A stretch of 64,000 bases of DNA from JAVJSF01 sp040219555 (GTDB taxonomy: Bacteria; Actinomycetota; Thermoleophilia; Miltoncostaeales; Miltoncostaeaceae): the NCBI GenBank assembly GCA_040219555.1, contig JAVJSF010000019.1:6987-70986 (forward strand). Direction: 5' to 3'. The notes under the pieces are model-generated. The model made no database searches. It saw nothing but the letters and a program-made list of their open reading frames with translations, and was not told the origin of the DNA. Each line of letters starts with the position of its first letter. Within the stretch, counting starts at the first letter, position 1. This document shows, piece by piece, positions 54,414 through 62,887 of this stretch. The translations under genes and the position numbers were made by a program.

Positions 54414-55187
54414 GTGCCCGTCGAGATGGAGCGCCACGACGCCGTCGCCGTCCTGACCCTCAGCCGTCCCGAGGTGATGAACGCCCTGTCGCCGGACATG
54501 CTCGACGACCTCGAGCTGTGCCTGGACATGATCGAGCGCCGGCCCGAGGTGCGTGCCGTGCTCCTCACCGGGGCCGGCGAGCGCGCCTTCACCTCGGGCG
54601 CCGACATCCGCCACATGCGCACGGCCACCCCGCTCCAGGCGCGGGCCTACGCCCGCCGCGGCCACGACATCACCGGCCGGCTCGAGTCGTTCCCCAAGCC
54701 GGTGATCGCGGCGGTCAACGGCTATGCCCTCGGCGGCGGCTGCGAGCTGGCCCTGGCCTGCGACATCCGCCTGGCGTCGGACAACGCGCGCTTCGGCCTC
54801 CCGGAGGTGAACCTCGGGATCCTTCCCGGCTGGGGCGGCACCCAGCGCCTGGCGCGGGCCACCTCACCCGGCTTCGCCAAGGAGATCATCTTCACCGGCC
54901 GCCAGGTCGACGCCGCGGAGGCCCGCGAGGCCGGCCTGGTCAACCACGTCTACCCGCAGGCCGAGCTGCTGGAGCGCGCCCACGAGCTGGCCCGGGAGAT
55001 CGCCTCCAAGCCCCCGTGGGCGCTGGCCGCGGCCAAGGAGGTGGTGAACCTGGCCCTGGACGGCGACCTGTCCGGCCACCTCGCTCGCGAGCTGGACGCC
55101 TTCGCCCTGGCCTTCACCACCGAGGACCAGCGCGAGGGCATGAGCGCCTTCTTCGAGAAGCGCCCCGCCGAGTTCCGGGGGCTCTGA
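54414..55187 (+). CDS. Enoyl-CoA hydratase/isomerase family (crotonase)
   Basis: The 257-residue protein has the crotonase oxyanion segments (SGADIRHM and NGYALGGGCELALACD) and both catalytic glutamates, E111 in GGGCEL and E131 in GLPEVNLGILPGWGG. It should hydrate 2-enoyl-CoA esters in beta-oxidation or a related degradation route. The GTG start has AAGGAG four bases upstream; an in-frame ATG four codons later is less well placed. The etfBA genes follow about 220 bases downstream and would take electrons from acyl-CoA dehydrogenases of the same pathway. Confidence 0.92.
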   Translation: MPVEMERHDAVAVLTLSRPEVMNALSPDMLDDLELCLDMIERRPEVRAVLLTGAGERAFTSGADIRHMRTATPLQARAYARRGHDITGRLESFPKPVIAAVNGYALGGGCELALACDIRLASDNARFGLPEVNLGILPGWGGTQRLARATSPGFAKEIIFTGRQVDAAEAREAGLVNHVYPQAELLERAHELAREIASKPPWALAAAKEVVNLALDGDLSGHLARELDAFALAFTTEDQREGMSAFFEKRPAEFRGL

Positions 55188-55347
55188 CCCGCCGGGGCGC
55201 CTGAACCTAGGTGTCGATCGCCACGATGCGCGCGCGGGTCTCACCCGTTAGGCTTGCCCCCTGACGAGACGGCGGCGTCCCGTGCCCCGTCTGTCCGCAT
55301 CGTTCGACGAACAGCGGGCGGTCTCGTGTGTGGTCAGGTGCCCGACG

Positions 55348-55364
55348 GGGTGCCGCGAGCACCC
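55348..55364 (+). promoter_or_regulatory. Hairpin in the etfB leader
   Basis: GGGTGC and GCACCC pair around CGCGA in the 218-base gap before etfB. A TAGGCT hexamer at 55249-55254 may be the -10 of this operon, leaving a leader of about 150 bases. I see no known riboswitch pattern and no good open frame in the leader. Confidence 0.3.
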
Positions 55365-55405
55365 GCGCGGGGTCATCCGGACACGAGGCAAGTGCAGGGG
55401 GACGA

Positions 55406-56188
55406 ATGAAGATCGCGGTCTGCGTGAAGGAGGTGCCGGACTCCGGCCCCTCGCGCCGGATCGATCCGGGCACCAAGCGGATCGACCGCTCCGGTGACCG
55501 CTCGCTCAACGCCTACGACCTGAACGCGGTCGAGGAGGCGCTCCGGCTGAAGGAGGCCGCGGGCGACGGCGAGGTGGTCCTGATTTCCATGGGCGCCCCG
55601 AAGGCGCTCGACTCCATCCGCAAGGCGCTCGGCATGGGTGCCGACCGCGCGGTGCTGGTCTCCGACGAGGCCGCCGCGGGTTCGGACCTGATCGGCACCA
55701 GCAAGGTGCTGGCCGCCGCCATCTCCGCCGAGTCTCCCGACCTCGTGCTGTTCGGCCAGCAGGCCTCGGACGGCGAGGGCGCGGTGATGTGGGCCGCGGT
55801 CGCGGAGCGGCTGCAGATGCCCGTCGTGTCCCAGATCTCCGAGCTGACGGTCGCCGGCGGCAGCGTCACGGCCAAGCGTCAGACCGAGTTCGGCTACGAC
55901 ACCATCGAGGCCCCGCTGCCGGCCGTCCTGGCCGTCTCGGACGCCCTCAACGAGCCGCGCTTCCCGTCGCTCAAGGGCATCATGGGTGCCAAGAAGAAGC
56001 CCCAGGAGACCAAGTCGCTGGCCGACGTGGGGGTCGACGCCGGCGATGTCGGCGAGGCCGGCGCGCGCACCACGGTGTCCGCGCTGAACCCGCCCCCCTC
56101 GCGCGGCGACACCCTGAAGATCGAGGACGAGAACGGCTCGTCCGCGCAGCAGATCCTCGACTACCTCGTGGAAAGGAAGCTGGTGTGA
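55406..56188 (+). CDS. etfB: Electron transfer flavoprotein beta subunit (EtfB)
   Basis: EtfB binds AMP and, with EtfA, carries electrons from acyl-CoA dehydrogenases to the quinone pool. The 260-residue protein begins MKIAVCVKEVPDSG and has SLNAYDLNAVEEALRLKE, VLISMGAPKALDSIRKALGMGAD and the adenine-binding region LVLFGQQASDGEGAVMWAAVAE. GQETSADGD-type residues of canonical ETF are only partly kept. The ATG follows GGGGGAC. The stop overlaps the etfA GTG (GTGA). Confidence 0.95.
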   Translation: MKIAVCVKEVPDSGPSRRIDPGTKRIDRSGDRSLNAYDLNAVEEALRLKEAAGDGEVVLISMGAPKALDSIRKALGMGADRAVLVSDEAAAGSDLIGTSKVLAAAISAESPDLVLFGQQASDGEGAVMWAAVAERLQMPVVSQISELTVAGGSVTAKRQTEFGYDTIEAPLPAVLAVSDALNEPRFPSLKGIMGAKKKPQETKSLADVGVDAGDVGEAGARTTVSALNPPPSRGDTLKIEDENGSSAQQILDYLVERKLV

Positions 56189-57144
56189 GCACCCTCGTCT
56201 TCCTGGAGCATCACGACTCCTCGATCCAGAAGGGCTCGCTCGGCGTCCTGACCAAGGCCGCCGCGCTGGACCCGGACACCTCGGCCGTCATCGTCGGCTC
56301 GGGCCTGGACGGCCTGGCCGAGATCGCCGGCAACCACGGCGCCAAGACCGTGTACCTGGCCGACGACGCCTCGGTGGCCTCGCCGCTGCCGCAGCCGCGC
56401 GTCGATGTCATCGCCGCCCTGGTGCAGGACCCGGGCTTCGACAACGTCCTGTTCGGCGCCTCGGTGCTGGCATCGGACATCGCCGGCGGCCTCTCCGCCC
56501 GCCTGGACGCCGGTCTCAACTGGGACCTCGGCGACCTGGTGATGGAGGGTGGCGAGCTGGTGGGCAAGCGCTCGGCGCTGGGCGACACGGTGCTGGTGGA
56601 CGTCGGCTGGAGCGCCACGCCGCGCCTCGGCCTGGTGCGCGCCGGCTCGTTCGAGCCGAACGCCGCCGGCGGGTCGGCCACCACCGAGAACATCGCGGTC
56701 TCGGTCCAGGACTTCTCGGGCAAGGCGGCCATCACCGCACAGGACCAGGAGGAGAGCAGCGGCCCGTCCATCGAGGAGGCCGACATCCTGGTGACCGCCG
56801 GCCGCGGCATCGGCAGCCCGGACGCCTTCCCGATGTTCGAGGACCTGGCATCGGCCATGGGCGGCGCCGTGGCCACCACCCGCGCGGTGGTGGACTCGGG
56901 CTGGTACCCCTACGCCACCCAGATCGGCCAGACCGGCAAGGTGGTGACCCCGAAGCTGTACATCGGCTTCGGCGTCTCGGGCGCCATCCAGCACAAGGTG
57001 GGGATGCAGTCCTCGCAGACGATCGTCGCGATCAACAAGGATCCGAACGCGCCGATCTTCGAGTTCAGCGACATGGCCGTCGTGGGCGACCTCAACGAGA
57101 TCGTCCCGGCGCTGTCCAAGCTGGTCAAGGAGCGCAGGGGCTAG
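56185..57144 (+). CDS. etfA: Electron transfer flavoprotein alpha subunit (EtfA)
   Basis: EtfA carries the FAD. The 319-residue protein has the N-terminal domain (TLVFLEHHDSSIQKGSLGVL) and the C-terminal FAD-binding domain with ILVTAGRGIGSPDAF, RAVVDSGWYPYATQIGQTGK and LYIGFGVSGAIQHKVGM, all family signatures. It begins at a GTG overlapping the etfB stop, with AAGGAAG just upstream. It is followed by a clear terminator hairpin, so etfB and etfA form their own unit. Confidence 0.96.
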   Translation: MSTLVFLEHHDSSIQKGSLGVLTKAAALDPDTSAVIVGSGLDGLAEIAGNHGAKTVYLADDASVASPLPQPRVDVIAALVQDPGFDNVLFGASVLASDIAGGLSARLDAGLNWDLGDLVMEGGELVGKRSALGDTVLVDVGWSATPRLGLVRAGSFEPNAAGGSATTENIAVSVQDFSGKAAITAQDQEESSGPSIEEADILVTAGRGIGSPDAFPMFEDLASAMGGAVATTRAVVDSGWYPYATQIGQTGKVVTPKLYIGFGVSGAIQHKVGMQSSQTIVAINKDPNAPIFEFSDMAVVGDLNEIVPALSKLVKERRG

Positions 57145-57175
57145 CTACACTCCTCAGCCGCTCCCGAGCAGGATC

Positions 57176-57197
57176 GCGGGCCCCGCTTGGGGCCCGC
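57176..57197 (+). terminator. Terminator after etfA
   Basis: GCGGGCCCC and GGGGCCCGC form a perfect nine-base stem with a GCTT loop, 32 bases after the etfA stop. No T-run follows. Confidence 0.65.
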
Positions 57198-57199
57198 GC

Positions 57200-57205
57200 T
57201 ACGCT
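57200..57205 (+). promoter_or_regulatory. Candidate -10 of rpmE (TACGCT)
   Basis: TACGCT, the same hexamer as before the enoyl-CoA hydratase gene and again followed by GT, lies about 55 bases before the rpmE ATG and directly after the etfA terminator. Confidence 0.35.
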
Positions 57206-57259
57206 GTAGCCACGACCTGAGGGGCCGCCCGCCGCGGCCGACCGACACGAAGGCTGGAC

Positions 57260-57472
57260 ATGAAGACGGGCATCCACCCCAACTACGTCACCGCTCACGT
57301 CTCCTGCACGTGCGGGAACGAGTTCACCACCCGCTCCACCAAGCCGGAGATCCGGGTGGAGATCTGCAGCAACTGCCACCCGTTCTACACCGGCCGCCAG
57401 AAGCTGGTGGACACCGGTGGCCGCGTGGAGCGCTTCCAGCGCAAGCTGGCCAAGAGCCAGAAGCCCTCCTGA
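57260..57472 (+). CDS. rpmE: Ribosomal protein L31 (zinc-binding form)
   Basis: The 70-residue protein begins [22 protein letters not shown] and has the four-Cys zinc pattern of C+ L31 (SCTCG and EICSNCHPF), ending with a basic tail. L31 bridges the two ribosomal subunits and can store zinc. A Zur-regulated Cys-less copy might exist elsewhere, since many actinobacteria have both. It is followed by prfA, a common bacterial order. Confidence 0.97.
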   Translation: MKTGIHPNYVTAHVSCTCGNEFTTRSTKPEIRVEICSNCHPFYTGRQKLVDTGGRVERFQRKLAKSQKPS

Positions 57473-57490
57473 GCATCGTTCCGCCGACCG

Positions 57491-57510
57491 GCCCTCCCGC
57501 CCAGGAGGGC
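57491..57510 (+). promoter_or_regulatory. Hairpin holding GGAGG between rpmE and prfA
   Basis: GCCCTCC pairs with GGAGGGC around a six-base loop. The only GGAGG near the prfA start is in the right arm, though 18 bases from the GTG, so prfA translation could depend on this structure. It may equally be a partial terminator after rpmE. Confidence 0.4.
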
Positions 57511-57527
57511 CACCGGACCCGGCGCCG

Positions 57528-58610
57528 GTGAACCCCGAGGTCGATCGCCTGGTCGAGCAGATCATGCGCACCCGCCAGGAGCTGTCGGAGGCCCTGTCGG
57601 ACCCCGATCTGGCCTCCGACCGCGCCCGCTATGCGGACGTCAACCGTCGCTGGTCGGGCCTCGTGGGCGCCTTCGATCTGGCCGACCGCTGGACCGATGC
57701 ATCGGTCCGCGCCGCCGAGGCCGACGAGTTGCTGGCCGAGGCCGAGGACCCGGATGTCCGCGCCCTGGCCGCCGAGGCCCATGCGGACCTGGAGGAGCTC
57801 GCGCCGCTCATCCGCGAGGCGATGGTCGAGCGCGACCCCGACGACGACCGTGACACCCTGGTGGAGATCCGCCCGGGCGCCGGCGGCGAGGAGGCCGCGC
57901 TGTTCGCGCGCGATCTGCTGGACGTCTACACGCGATACGCCGAGTCGCGCGGCCTGAAGGTGGAGCTGATCAGCGCCTCCGACGCCGACGCCGGCGGCCT
58001 GAAGGAGGCCACCATCGCCGTGAAGGGCACGGGCGCCTTCGCCGTGTTCAAGTACGAGGCCGGCGTGCACCGCGTGCAGCGCGTGCCCGCCACCGAGAGT
58101 CAGGGGCGCATCCACACCTCCACCGCCACGGTGGCGGTGCTGCCCGAGGTGGAGGACATCGACATCACCATCGATCCCAACGACGTGAAGCGCGATGTCT
58201 ACCGCTCCAGCGGCCCGGGCGGCCAGAGCGTCAACACCACCGACTCGGCGGTGCGCCTGACCCACCTGCCCACGGGCGTGGTGGTGTCGATGCAGGACGA
58301 GAAGAGCCAGCTCCAGAACTTCGAGCGCGCCATGCGCGTCCTGCGGGCGCGCCTGTACGAGCGTGCGCGGGCCGAGCGCGAGGCCGCACTCTCCACGGAG
58401 CGGCGCTCGCAGCTGGGGACCGGTGAGCGTTCGGAGAAGATCCGGACCTACAACTACCCTCAGAACCGTGTGACCGATCATCGCGTGGGCGTCACCGTGC
58501 CCCTGCGCGAGCAGGTGCTGGTGGGCAACCTCGCCGCCATCACCGACACCCTGGCCGCCGAGGAGCGACGCGAGCGCATGGCGGCCCAGACAGAAGGTGG
58601 TCTCGACTGA
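57528..58610 (+). CDS. prfA: Peptide chain release factor 1 (RF1)
   Basis: RF1 ends translation at UAA and UAG. The 360-residue protein has the codon-recognition motif P187-A-T189 (RVPATESQGRIHT) that marks RF1. The peptidyl-hydrolysis motif G231-G-Q233 lies in SSGPGGQSVNTTDSAVRLTH. Domain order and length are normal. The GTG start is the one that gives a standard N-terminus (PEVDRLVEQIMRTRQEL). The gene for its methyltransferase (prmC) lies one gene downstream, as in many bacteria. The stop overlaps the next ATG (TGATG). Confidence 0.96.
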   Translation: MNPEVDRLVEQIMRTRQELSEALSDPDLASDRARYADVNRRWSGLVGAFDLADRWTDASVRAAEADELLAEAEDPDVRALAAEAHADLEELAPLIREAMVERDPDDDRDTLVEIRPGAGGEEAALFARDLLDVYTRYAESRGLKVELISASDADAGGLKEATIAVKGTGAFAVFKYEAGVHRVQRVPATESQGRIHTSTATVAVLPEVEDIDITIDPNDVKRDVYRSSGPGGQSVNTTDSAVRLTHLPTGVVVSMQDEKSQLQNFERAMRVLRARLYERARAEREAALSTERRSQLGTGERSEKIRTYNYPQNRVTDHRVGVTVPLREQVLVGNLAAITDTLAAEERRERMAAQTEGGLD

Positions 58611-59281
58611 TGTACGACAGCGAACTGCTCCGGGTGGAGTTCCTCGGCGTGACCGTGCGCCACGAGGAGGTCGAGCTGGGCCGGCCGGACCTGGCCCTGC
58701 ACTTCGCCGACATGGGCGAGCGTCACGGCCTCACCCGCATGGAGTTCCACGAGGCCGGCGCCACCTTCTCGGGCACCGAGGGCGCGGAGCTGGCCTTGCG
58801 TCCCGGTCAGGTCGGCGCGTGCGGGGCGACCAGCCTCGGCTATCACGAGGGGCGCGAGCGCGTGGTGGGCGCGGTGGCCGAGACCATCGAGCGCTTCGGC
58901 ATCAGCCGCATGTGGGCGGAGGACATCACCGTGGTGGCCGTGTGGGACCTCGAGGACCCCGACGCCGCCCGCGGCCTGCTGGTGGACGACGTCCTGCGCA
59001 TCGAGGAGGACCGGCTGGCGCTCCTGGGCGACGCCGGCGACGTGCAGCTGGGCCTGCGCATCTGGCGGCGCACCGACGACTCGTCGCTGGAGTGCGCCAT
59101 CGAGCCCATGCACGCCGAGCCCTCCAAGGTCTACCTGCGCCTGATGCTGGCCGACGGCGAGCCGCTGGCCGACATCGCCGACCTCACCGAGCGGGTGGAC
59201 GGGGTGTACGAGTACCTGATGGGCCCGCTGCGCAGCTTCGTCCTGGCGCGCGTGGGCAACCAGCCCCGCCGCTCGCAGTAG
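58610..59281 (+). CDS. Unrecognised conserved-looking protein between prfA and prmC
   Basis: The 223-residue protein begins MYDSELLRVEFLGVTVRHEEVELGRPDL and has segments GATSLGYHEGRERVVGAVAETIERFG, RMWAEDITVVAVWDLEDPD and VQLGLRIWRRTDDSSLECAIEPMHAEPSKVYLRL. It is acidic and soluble, without signal peptide or membrane helix. No family comes to mind. Translational coupling to prfA (TGATG), and prmC 17 bases downstream, put it within the termination and modification operon. A role with release-factor function or a lineage-specific insertion are both open. Confidence 0.8.
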   Translation: MYDSELLRVEFLGVTVRHEEVELGRPDLALHFADMGERHGLTRMEFHEAGATFSGTEGAELALRPGQVGACGATSLGYHEGRERVVGAVAETIERFGISRMWAEDITVVAVWDLEDPDAARGLLVDDVLRIEEDRLALLGDAGDVQLGLRIWRRTDDSSLECAIEPMHAEPSKVYLRLMLADGEPLADIADLTERVDGVYEYLMGPLRSFVLARVGNQPRRSQ

Positions 59282-59298
59282 GCGAGAGGGCCGAGGCC

Positions 59299-60138
59299 GT
59301 GGCGGTCCTCACCATCGGCGAGGTGGTGCGCCGCAGCACGACCTACCTGGCCGAGCGCGGCTCGGCCTCGGCGCGGCTGGACGCCGAGTTGCTGATCGGC
59401 CGCGCGCTCGGCCTGGAGCGCCTGCACCTGTACACCGAGTCCGAGCGGCCGCTGCACGCGGACGAGCTCGAGGCGGTGCGCGCCCTGCTGAAGCGCCGCG
59501 CCCGCCGCGAGCCGGTCGCCTACATCCTGGGCACCCGCGCCTTCCGGGGGCTGAGCCTGGCGGTGGGGCCGGCCGTGCTGGTGCCGCGGCCCGAGACCGA
59601 GGTGCTGGTGGAGTGGGCGCTCGAGCTGGCTCCGGCCGGCTCGGCGGTGCTCGACTGGGGCACCGGCAGCGGGGCCATCGCCATCGCGCTCGCCGCCGAA
59701 GGGGAGGGGCTGGCGGTGTGCGCCGTGGACCGCTCGGCCGAGGCCCTGGAGGTGGCCCTGGCCAACGCCGAGGCCGCCGGCGCGGCGGTGGAGTTCGTCG
59801 AGTCCGACGGCTTCGCGGCGCTGGGCGGCCGGCGCTTCGGCCTGATCGCCGCCAACCCGCCCTACCTGTCCGAGGAGGACCTGAAGGCCGCGCCGCCCGA
59901 GCTCACCTTCGAGCCGCGCCAGGCACTGGTGGCCGGGCCCGGGGGCCTGGAGGACATCGCGCGGATCTGCGCTGAGGCCCCCGGGCACCTGGAGTCCGGC
60001 GGGTGGCTGCTGGTGGAGGTCGGGCAGGGGCAGGCCGAGGCCGCGCGGGAACTGATGACCGGGGCCGGGCTCCTGGACACCGCGGTGCGCGCGGACCTGG
60101 CCGGCATCGTCCGCACGGTGGGCGGCAGGTGCCCGTGA
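59299..60138 (+). CDS. prmC: Release factor glutamine methyltransferase PrmC (HemK)
   Basis: PrmC methylates the Gln of the GGQ motif of RF1 and RF2. The 279-residue protein has the helical N-domain (AELLIGRALGLERLHLYTE), the VPRPETEVLVEWAL segment and the SAM motif VLDWGTGSGAIAIALA. The substrate-binding N186-P-P-Y189 motif lies in IAANPPYLSEEDL. All are diagnostic. The GTG start follows GAGAGG. Its stop overlaps the tsaC start (GTGA). Confidence 0.96.
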   Translation: MAVLTIGEVVRRSTTYLAERGSASARLDAELLIGRALGLERLHLYTESERPLHADELEAVRALLKRRARREPVAYILGTRAFRGLSLAVGPAVLVPRPETEVLVEWALELAPAGSAVLDWGTGSGAIAIALAAEGEGLAVCAVDRSAEALEVALANAEAAGAAVEFVESDGFAALGGRRFGLIAANPPYLSEEDLKAAPPELTFEPRQALVAGPGGLEDIARICAEAPGHLESGGWLLVEVGQGQAEAARELMTGAGLLDTAVRADLAGIVRTVGGRCP

Positions 60139-60782
60139 GCGGGCCCGCCGGCGCCCCGGGCCTGGCGGCGGCCGTGGCGGACGCCCGCCGGGCGCTGGCC
60201 GACGGCGGTCTGGCCTTGCTGCCCACCGACACCGTCTACGGCCTGGCCGCGGCCCTCGACGTGCCCCAGGGGGTGGCCGGCCTCTACGCCCTGAAGGGGC
60301 GCCCGCGGGCGCAGCCCTGCCAGGTGCTGCTGTGTGCTCCGGCGCTCCTGGAGGCCGCTCTCGCGGGCCTTCCCGAGGCCGTCGCCCGCGCCGCGGCCGC
60401 GCTGCTGCCCGGCCCGGCGACCTGCCTGGTCCCCGACCCGGCCGGGCGCTTCGCCGCGGCCGCCGGCGCCGAGCCCGGCGCGGTGGGCCTGCGCGCGCCG
60501 GTACTGCCGGCGGAGTTCGTCGTCCTCGACCTGCCGCTGGTGGCCACCTCGGCCAACCATCCGGGCGAGGCGGACCCGCGCCGGCCGTCCGAGGTGCCCG
60601 GCGATCTGCGCGGTGGGGTGGCCGCCACGGTGGATCTGGGCACGCTCCCGGGGGTGGCCTCCGCGGTGGTCGACCTGCGCCAGGTCGCGACCGGTGGCCC
60701 CGCCTTCCTGGTGCGTCCGGGCCCCGACCCGGAGGCCACGGCCGGGGCGCTGGCGGGCGCGGGGTGTACTCTCAAGACGTGA
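60135..60782 (+). CDS. tsaC: Threonylcarbamoyl-AMP synthase (TsaC/Sua5, YrdC domain)
   Basis: The enzyme makes threonylcarbamoyl-AMP for the t6A modification of tRNA. The 215-residue protein is the short, YrdC-only form. It has [28 protein letters not shown] (a variant of KxR...PL), [10 protein letters not shown] and [10 protein letters not shown]. It lacks the C-terminal Sua5 domain. Gene order prmC-tsaC-glyA is common in bacteria and supports the call. Confidence 0.93.
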   Translation: MSGPAGAPGLAAAVADARRALADGGLALLPTDTVYGLAAALDVPQGVAGLYALKGRPRAQPCQVLLCAPALLEAALAGLPEAVARAAAALLPGPATCLVPDPAGRFAAAAGAEPGAVGLRAPVLPAEFVVLDLPLVATSANHPGEADPRRPSEVPGDLRGGVAATVDLGTLPGVASAVVDLRQVATGGPAFLVRPGPDPEATAGALAGAGCTLKT

Positions 60783-60807
60783 TCGACCACCACTTGCGGG
60801 GGCGTGC

Positions 60808-62100
60808 GTGAGCTTTACCGACGACCAGGGCTACCTCTCCCAGGACATCGCCGACGTCGACCCGGAGGTCGCCGGCCTGTTGCGCGCCGAGGGCGCCCGT
60901 CAGGCGGACACGCTGGAGATGATCGCCAGCGAGAACTTCACCAGTCACGCGGTGTTGCAGGCGGTGGGCTCGGTGCTCACCAACAAGTACGCCGAGGGGC
61001 TGCCGGGCAAGCGCTACTACGGCGGCTGTGAGGTGGTGGACGAGGTCGAGCAGCTGGCCATCGACCGCGCCAAGCAGGTCTTCGGGGCCGAGCACGCCAA
61101 CGTGCAGCCCCACTCGGGCTCGACGGCCAACGAGGCCGCGTATGCCTCGGTGCTGAAGACCGGCGACCGGGTGATCGGGATGTCGCTGGCCCACGGCGGC
61201 CACCTCACCCACGGCCTGAAGGTCAACTTCTCGGGCCGCTTCTACGAGTTCCACGGCTACCAGGTGCGCCGCGAGGACCAGCGCATCGACATGGACCAGG
61301 TGCGCTCGCTGGCGCACGAGGTCAAGCCGGCGCTGATCGTGGCCGGTGCCTCGGCGTACCCGCGCACCATCGACTTCCCGGCCTTCCGGGAGATCGCCGA
61401 CGAGGTGGGCGCGCGCTTCATGGTCGATATGGCGCACATCGCGGGCCTGGTGGCCGCCGGCGAGCACCCCAGCCCGTTCGGGATCGCCGACCTGATCACC
61501 ACCACCACCCACAAGACCCTCGGCGGCCCGCGCGGGGGCATCGTCTTCAGCTCGGCCGAGCTCGCCGCGGCGGTGGACAAGGCCGTCTTCCCGGGCTTCC
61601 AGGGCGGACCCCTCATGCACGTCATCGCGGCCAAGGCCGTTGCCATGGGTCACTGCCTCACCCCCGAGTTCCGCGAGCGTCAGCGCCACGTGGTGCTGAA
61701 CTGCCGCGCGCTGGCCGAGGAACTGGTGGGCGGCGGCCTGCGGCTGGTGAGCGGCGGCACCGACAACCACCTGGTGCTGATCGACCTCTCGGCCACCCCG
61801 CTCACGGGCAAGGACGGCGAGGACCGCCTGCACCACGCCGGCATCACCGTCAACAAGAACGGCGTGCCCTTCGACGAGCGCCCGCCGACGGTCACCTCGG
61901 GCCTGCGCGTCGGGTCGGCCGCCCTCACCACGCGTGGCCTGCGCGAGACCGACTTCCGCGAGATCGGACGCATCATCGTGGCGGCCCTGCAACCCGAGGT
62001 CTCCGCGGCCGAGCTGGCCGACCTGGCGGCCCGCTCGCGCACCATCGGCGAGCGCTTCCCGCTCTACCCGAGCCTGGACACCGCCACCGCCATCGCCTGA
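60808..62100 (+). CDS. glyA: Serine hydroxymethyltransferase GlyA
   Basis: GlyA converts serine and tetrahydrofolate to glycine and methylene-THF with PLP. The 430-residue protein has the standard [56 protein letters not shown] and the PLP Lys236 in [14 protein letters not shown]. Length is normal. The GTG start ([10 protein letters not shown]) has GGGGG upstream. A TACTCT at 60767-60772 inside tsaC could serve as its own -10. It is the last gene of the rpmE-prfA-prmC-tsaC run. Confidence 0.97.
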   Translation: MSFTDDQGYLSQDIADVDPEVAGLLRAEGARQADTLEMIASENFTSHAVLQAVGSVLTNKYAEGLPGKRYYGGCEVVDEVEQLAIDRAKQVFGAEHANVQPHSGSTANEAAYASVLKTGDRVIGMSLAHGGHLTHGLKVNFSGRFYEFHGYQVRREDQRIDMDQVRSLAHEVKPALIVAGASAYPRTIDFPAFREIADEVGARFMVDMAHIAGLVAAGEHPSPFGIADLITTTTHKTLGGPRGGIVFSSAELAAAVDKAVFPGFQGGPLMHVIAAKAVAMGHCLTPEFRERQRHVVLNCRALAEELVGGGLRLVSGGTDNHLVLIDLSATPLTGKDGEDRLHHAGITVNKNGVPFDERPPTVTSGLRVGSAALTTRGLRETDFREIGRIIVAALQPEVSAAELADLAARSRTIGERFPLYPSLDTATAIA

Positions 62101-62112
62101 CCGGGGGGGAGA

Positions 62113-62150
62113 GCCCCGCCGGCCGGCCACGAGCGGGCCGGCGGTGGGGC
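62113..62150. terminator. Hairpin after glyA
   Basis: GCCCC-GCCGGCC pairs with GGCCGGC-GGGGC with a three-base bulge on the right arm and an 11-base loop, in the 73-base gap between the convergent glyA and VIT-family genes. Confidence 0.5.
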
Positions 62151-62173
62151 GGGCCGGCCTCTCGCTGCGGCCG

Positions 62174-62887
62174 CTACAACGAGGCGCCCACCAGCGTCCC
62201 GATGGCCGTGGTGGCCGCCATGGCCAGGATTCCCCACAGCACCACCCGGCCGGCCCCGCGGACCCGTGGCGCCCCTCCCAGGGCCGCGCCCGCCGCGCCC
62301 AGGAGCCCCAGGGCCACCAGCGTCACCGCGACCGTCGCCCCGAAGCGCTCGGTCGCCCCCGGCACCAGCCAGATGGCGCCCAGCGGCAGCACCGCGCCGG
62401 CGATGAAGGCCAGCGCCGAGGCCCACGCGGCCTGCCAGGGGCGGGCGGCCCGTGCCTCATCCAGTCCCAGCTCGTCGCGCGCGTGGGCCTCCAGCGCCCC
62501 GTGCTCGGTCAGCTGCGTGGCCACCTGGTGCGCCAGGTCGGGGGTGAGCCCCCGGCCCTCGTAGATGGCCACCAGCTCGGCCAGCTCGGCGTCGGGGTTC
62601 GCGGTCAGCTCGCGTATCTCCAGCGCCAGGTCGGCCCGCTCGACGTCGCGCTGCGAGCTCACCGACACGTACTCGCCGGCGGCCATCGACAGGGCACCCG
62701 CCACCACGCCCGCCACCCCGGCGGTGATCACGGCGGCGTGGCTCGCGTCGGCCGCCGCGACGCCCACCACCAGTCCGGCGGTGGAGAGGATCCCGTCGTT
62801 GGCGCCCAGCACCGCTGCCCGCAGCCACCCCTCGCGCCCGGCGCGGTGCGGCTCGGGGTGGGCGCTGCGCACCGGGAGCGGGCTCAC
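62174..62887 (-). CDS. VIT1/CCC1-family membrane protein
   Basis: The 237-residue protein starts with a basic segment (HPEPHRAGREGWLRAAVLGANDGILSTAGLVVGVAAA). It has the family motif GALSMAAGEYVSVSSQRDVERADL and about five membrane segments with an acidic loop (AELAELVAIYEGRGLTPDLA) between helices 2 and 3. VIT-family proteins move iron or manganese out of the cytoplasm or into a compartment. The GTG start overlaps the upstream gene stop (GTGA). Metal specificity is not visible. Confidence 0.9.
   Translation of the reverse strand: MSPLPVRSAHPEPHRAGREGWLRAAVLGANDGILSTAGLVVGVAAADASHAAVITAGVAGVVAGALSMAAGEYVSVSSQRDVERADLALEIRELTANPDAELAELVAIYEGRGLTPDLAHQVATQLTEHGALEAHARDELGLDEARAARPWQAAWASALAFIAGAVLPLGAIWLVPGATERFGATVAVTLVALGLLGAAGAALGGAPRVRGAGRVVLWGILAMAATTAIGTLVGASL

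Noticed and set aside
51867..55187. Open frame of about 1100 codons running into the enoyl-CoA hydratase
   Set aside because: The first 850 codons are a shadow of hisC and of the minus-strand pepA. The hydratase has its own ribosome-binding site and GTG start.
55188..55405. Small open frames and a riboswitch in the etfB leader
   Set aside because: Frames here have poor codon bias and no ribosome-binding site, and no known riboswitch pattern was recognised.
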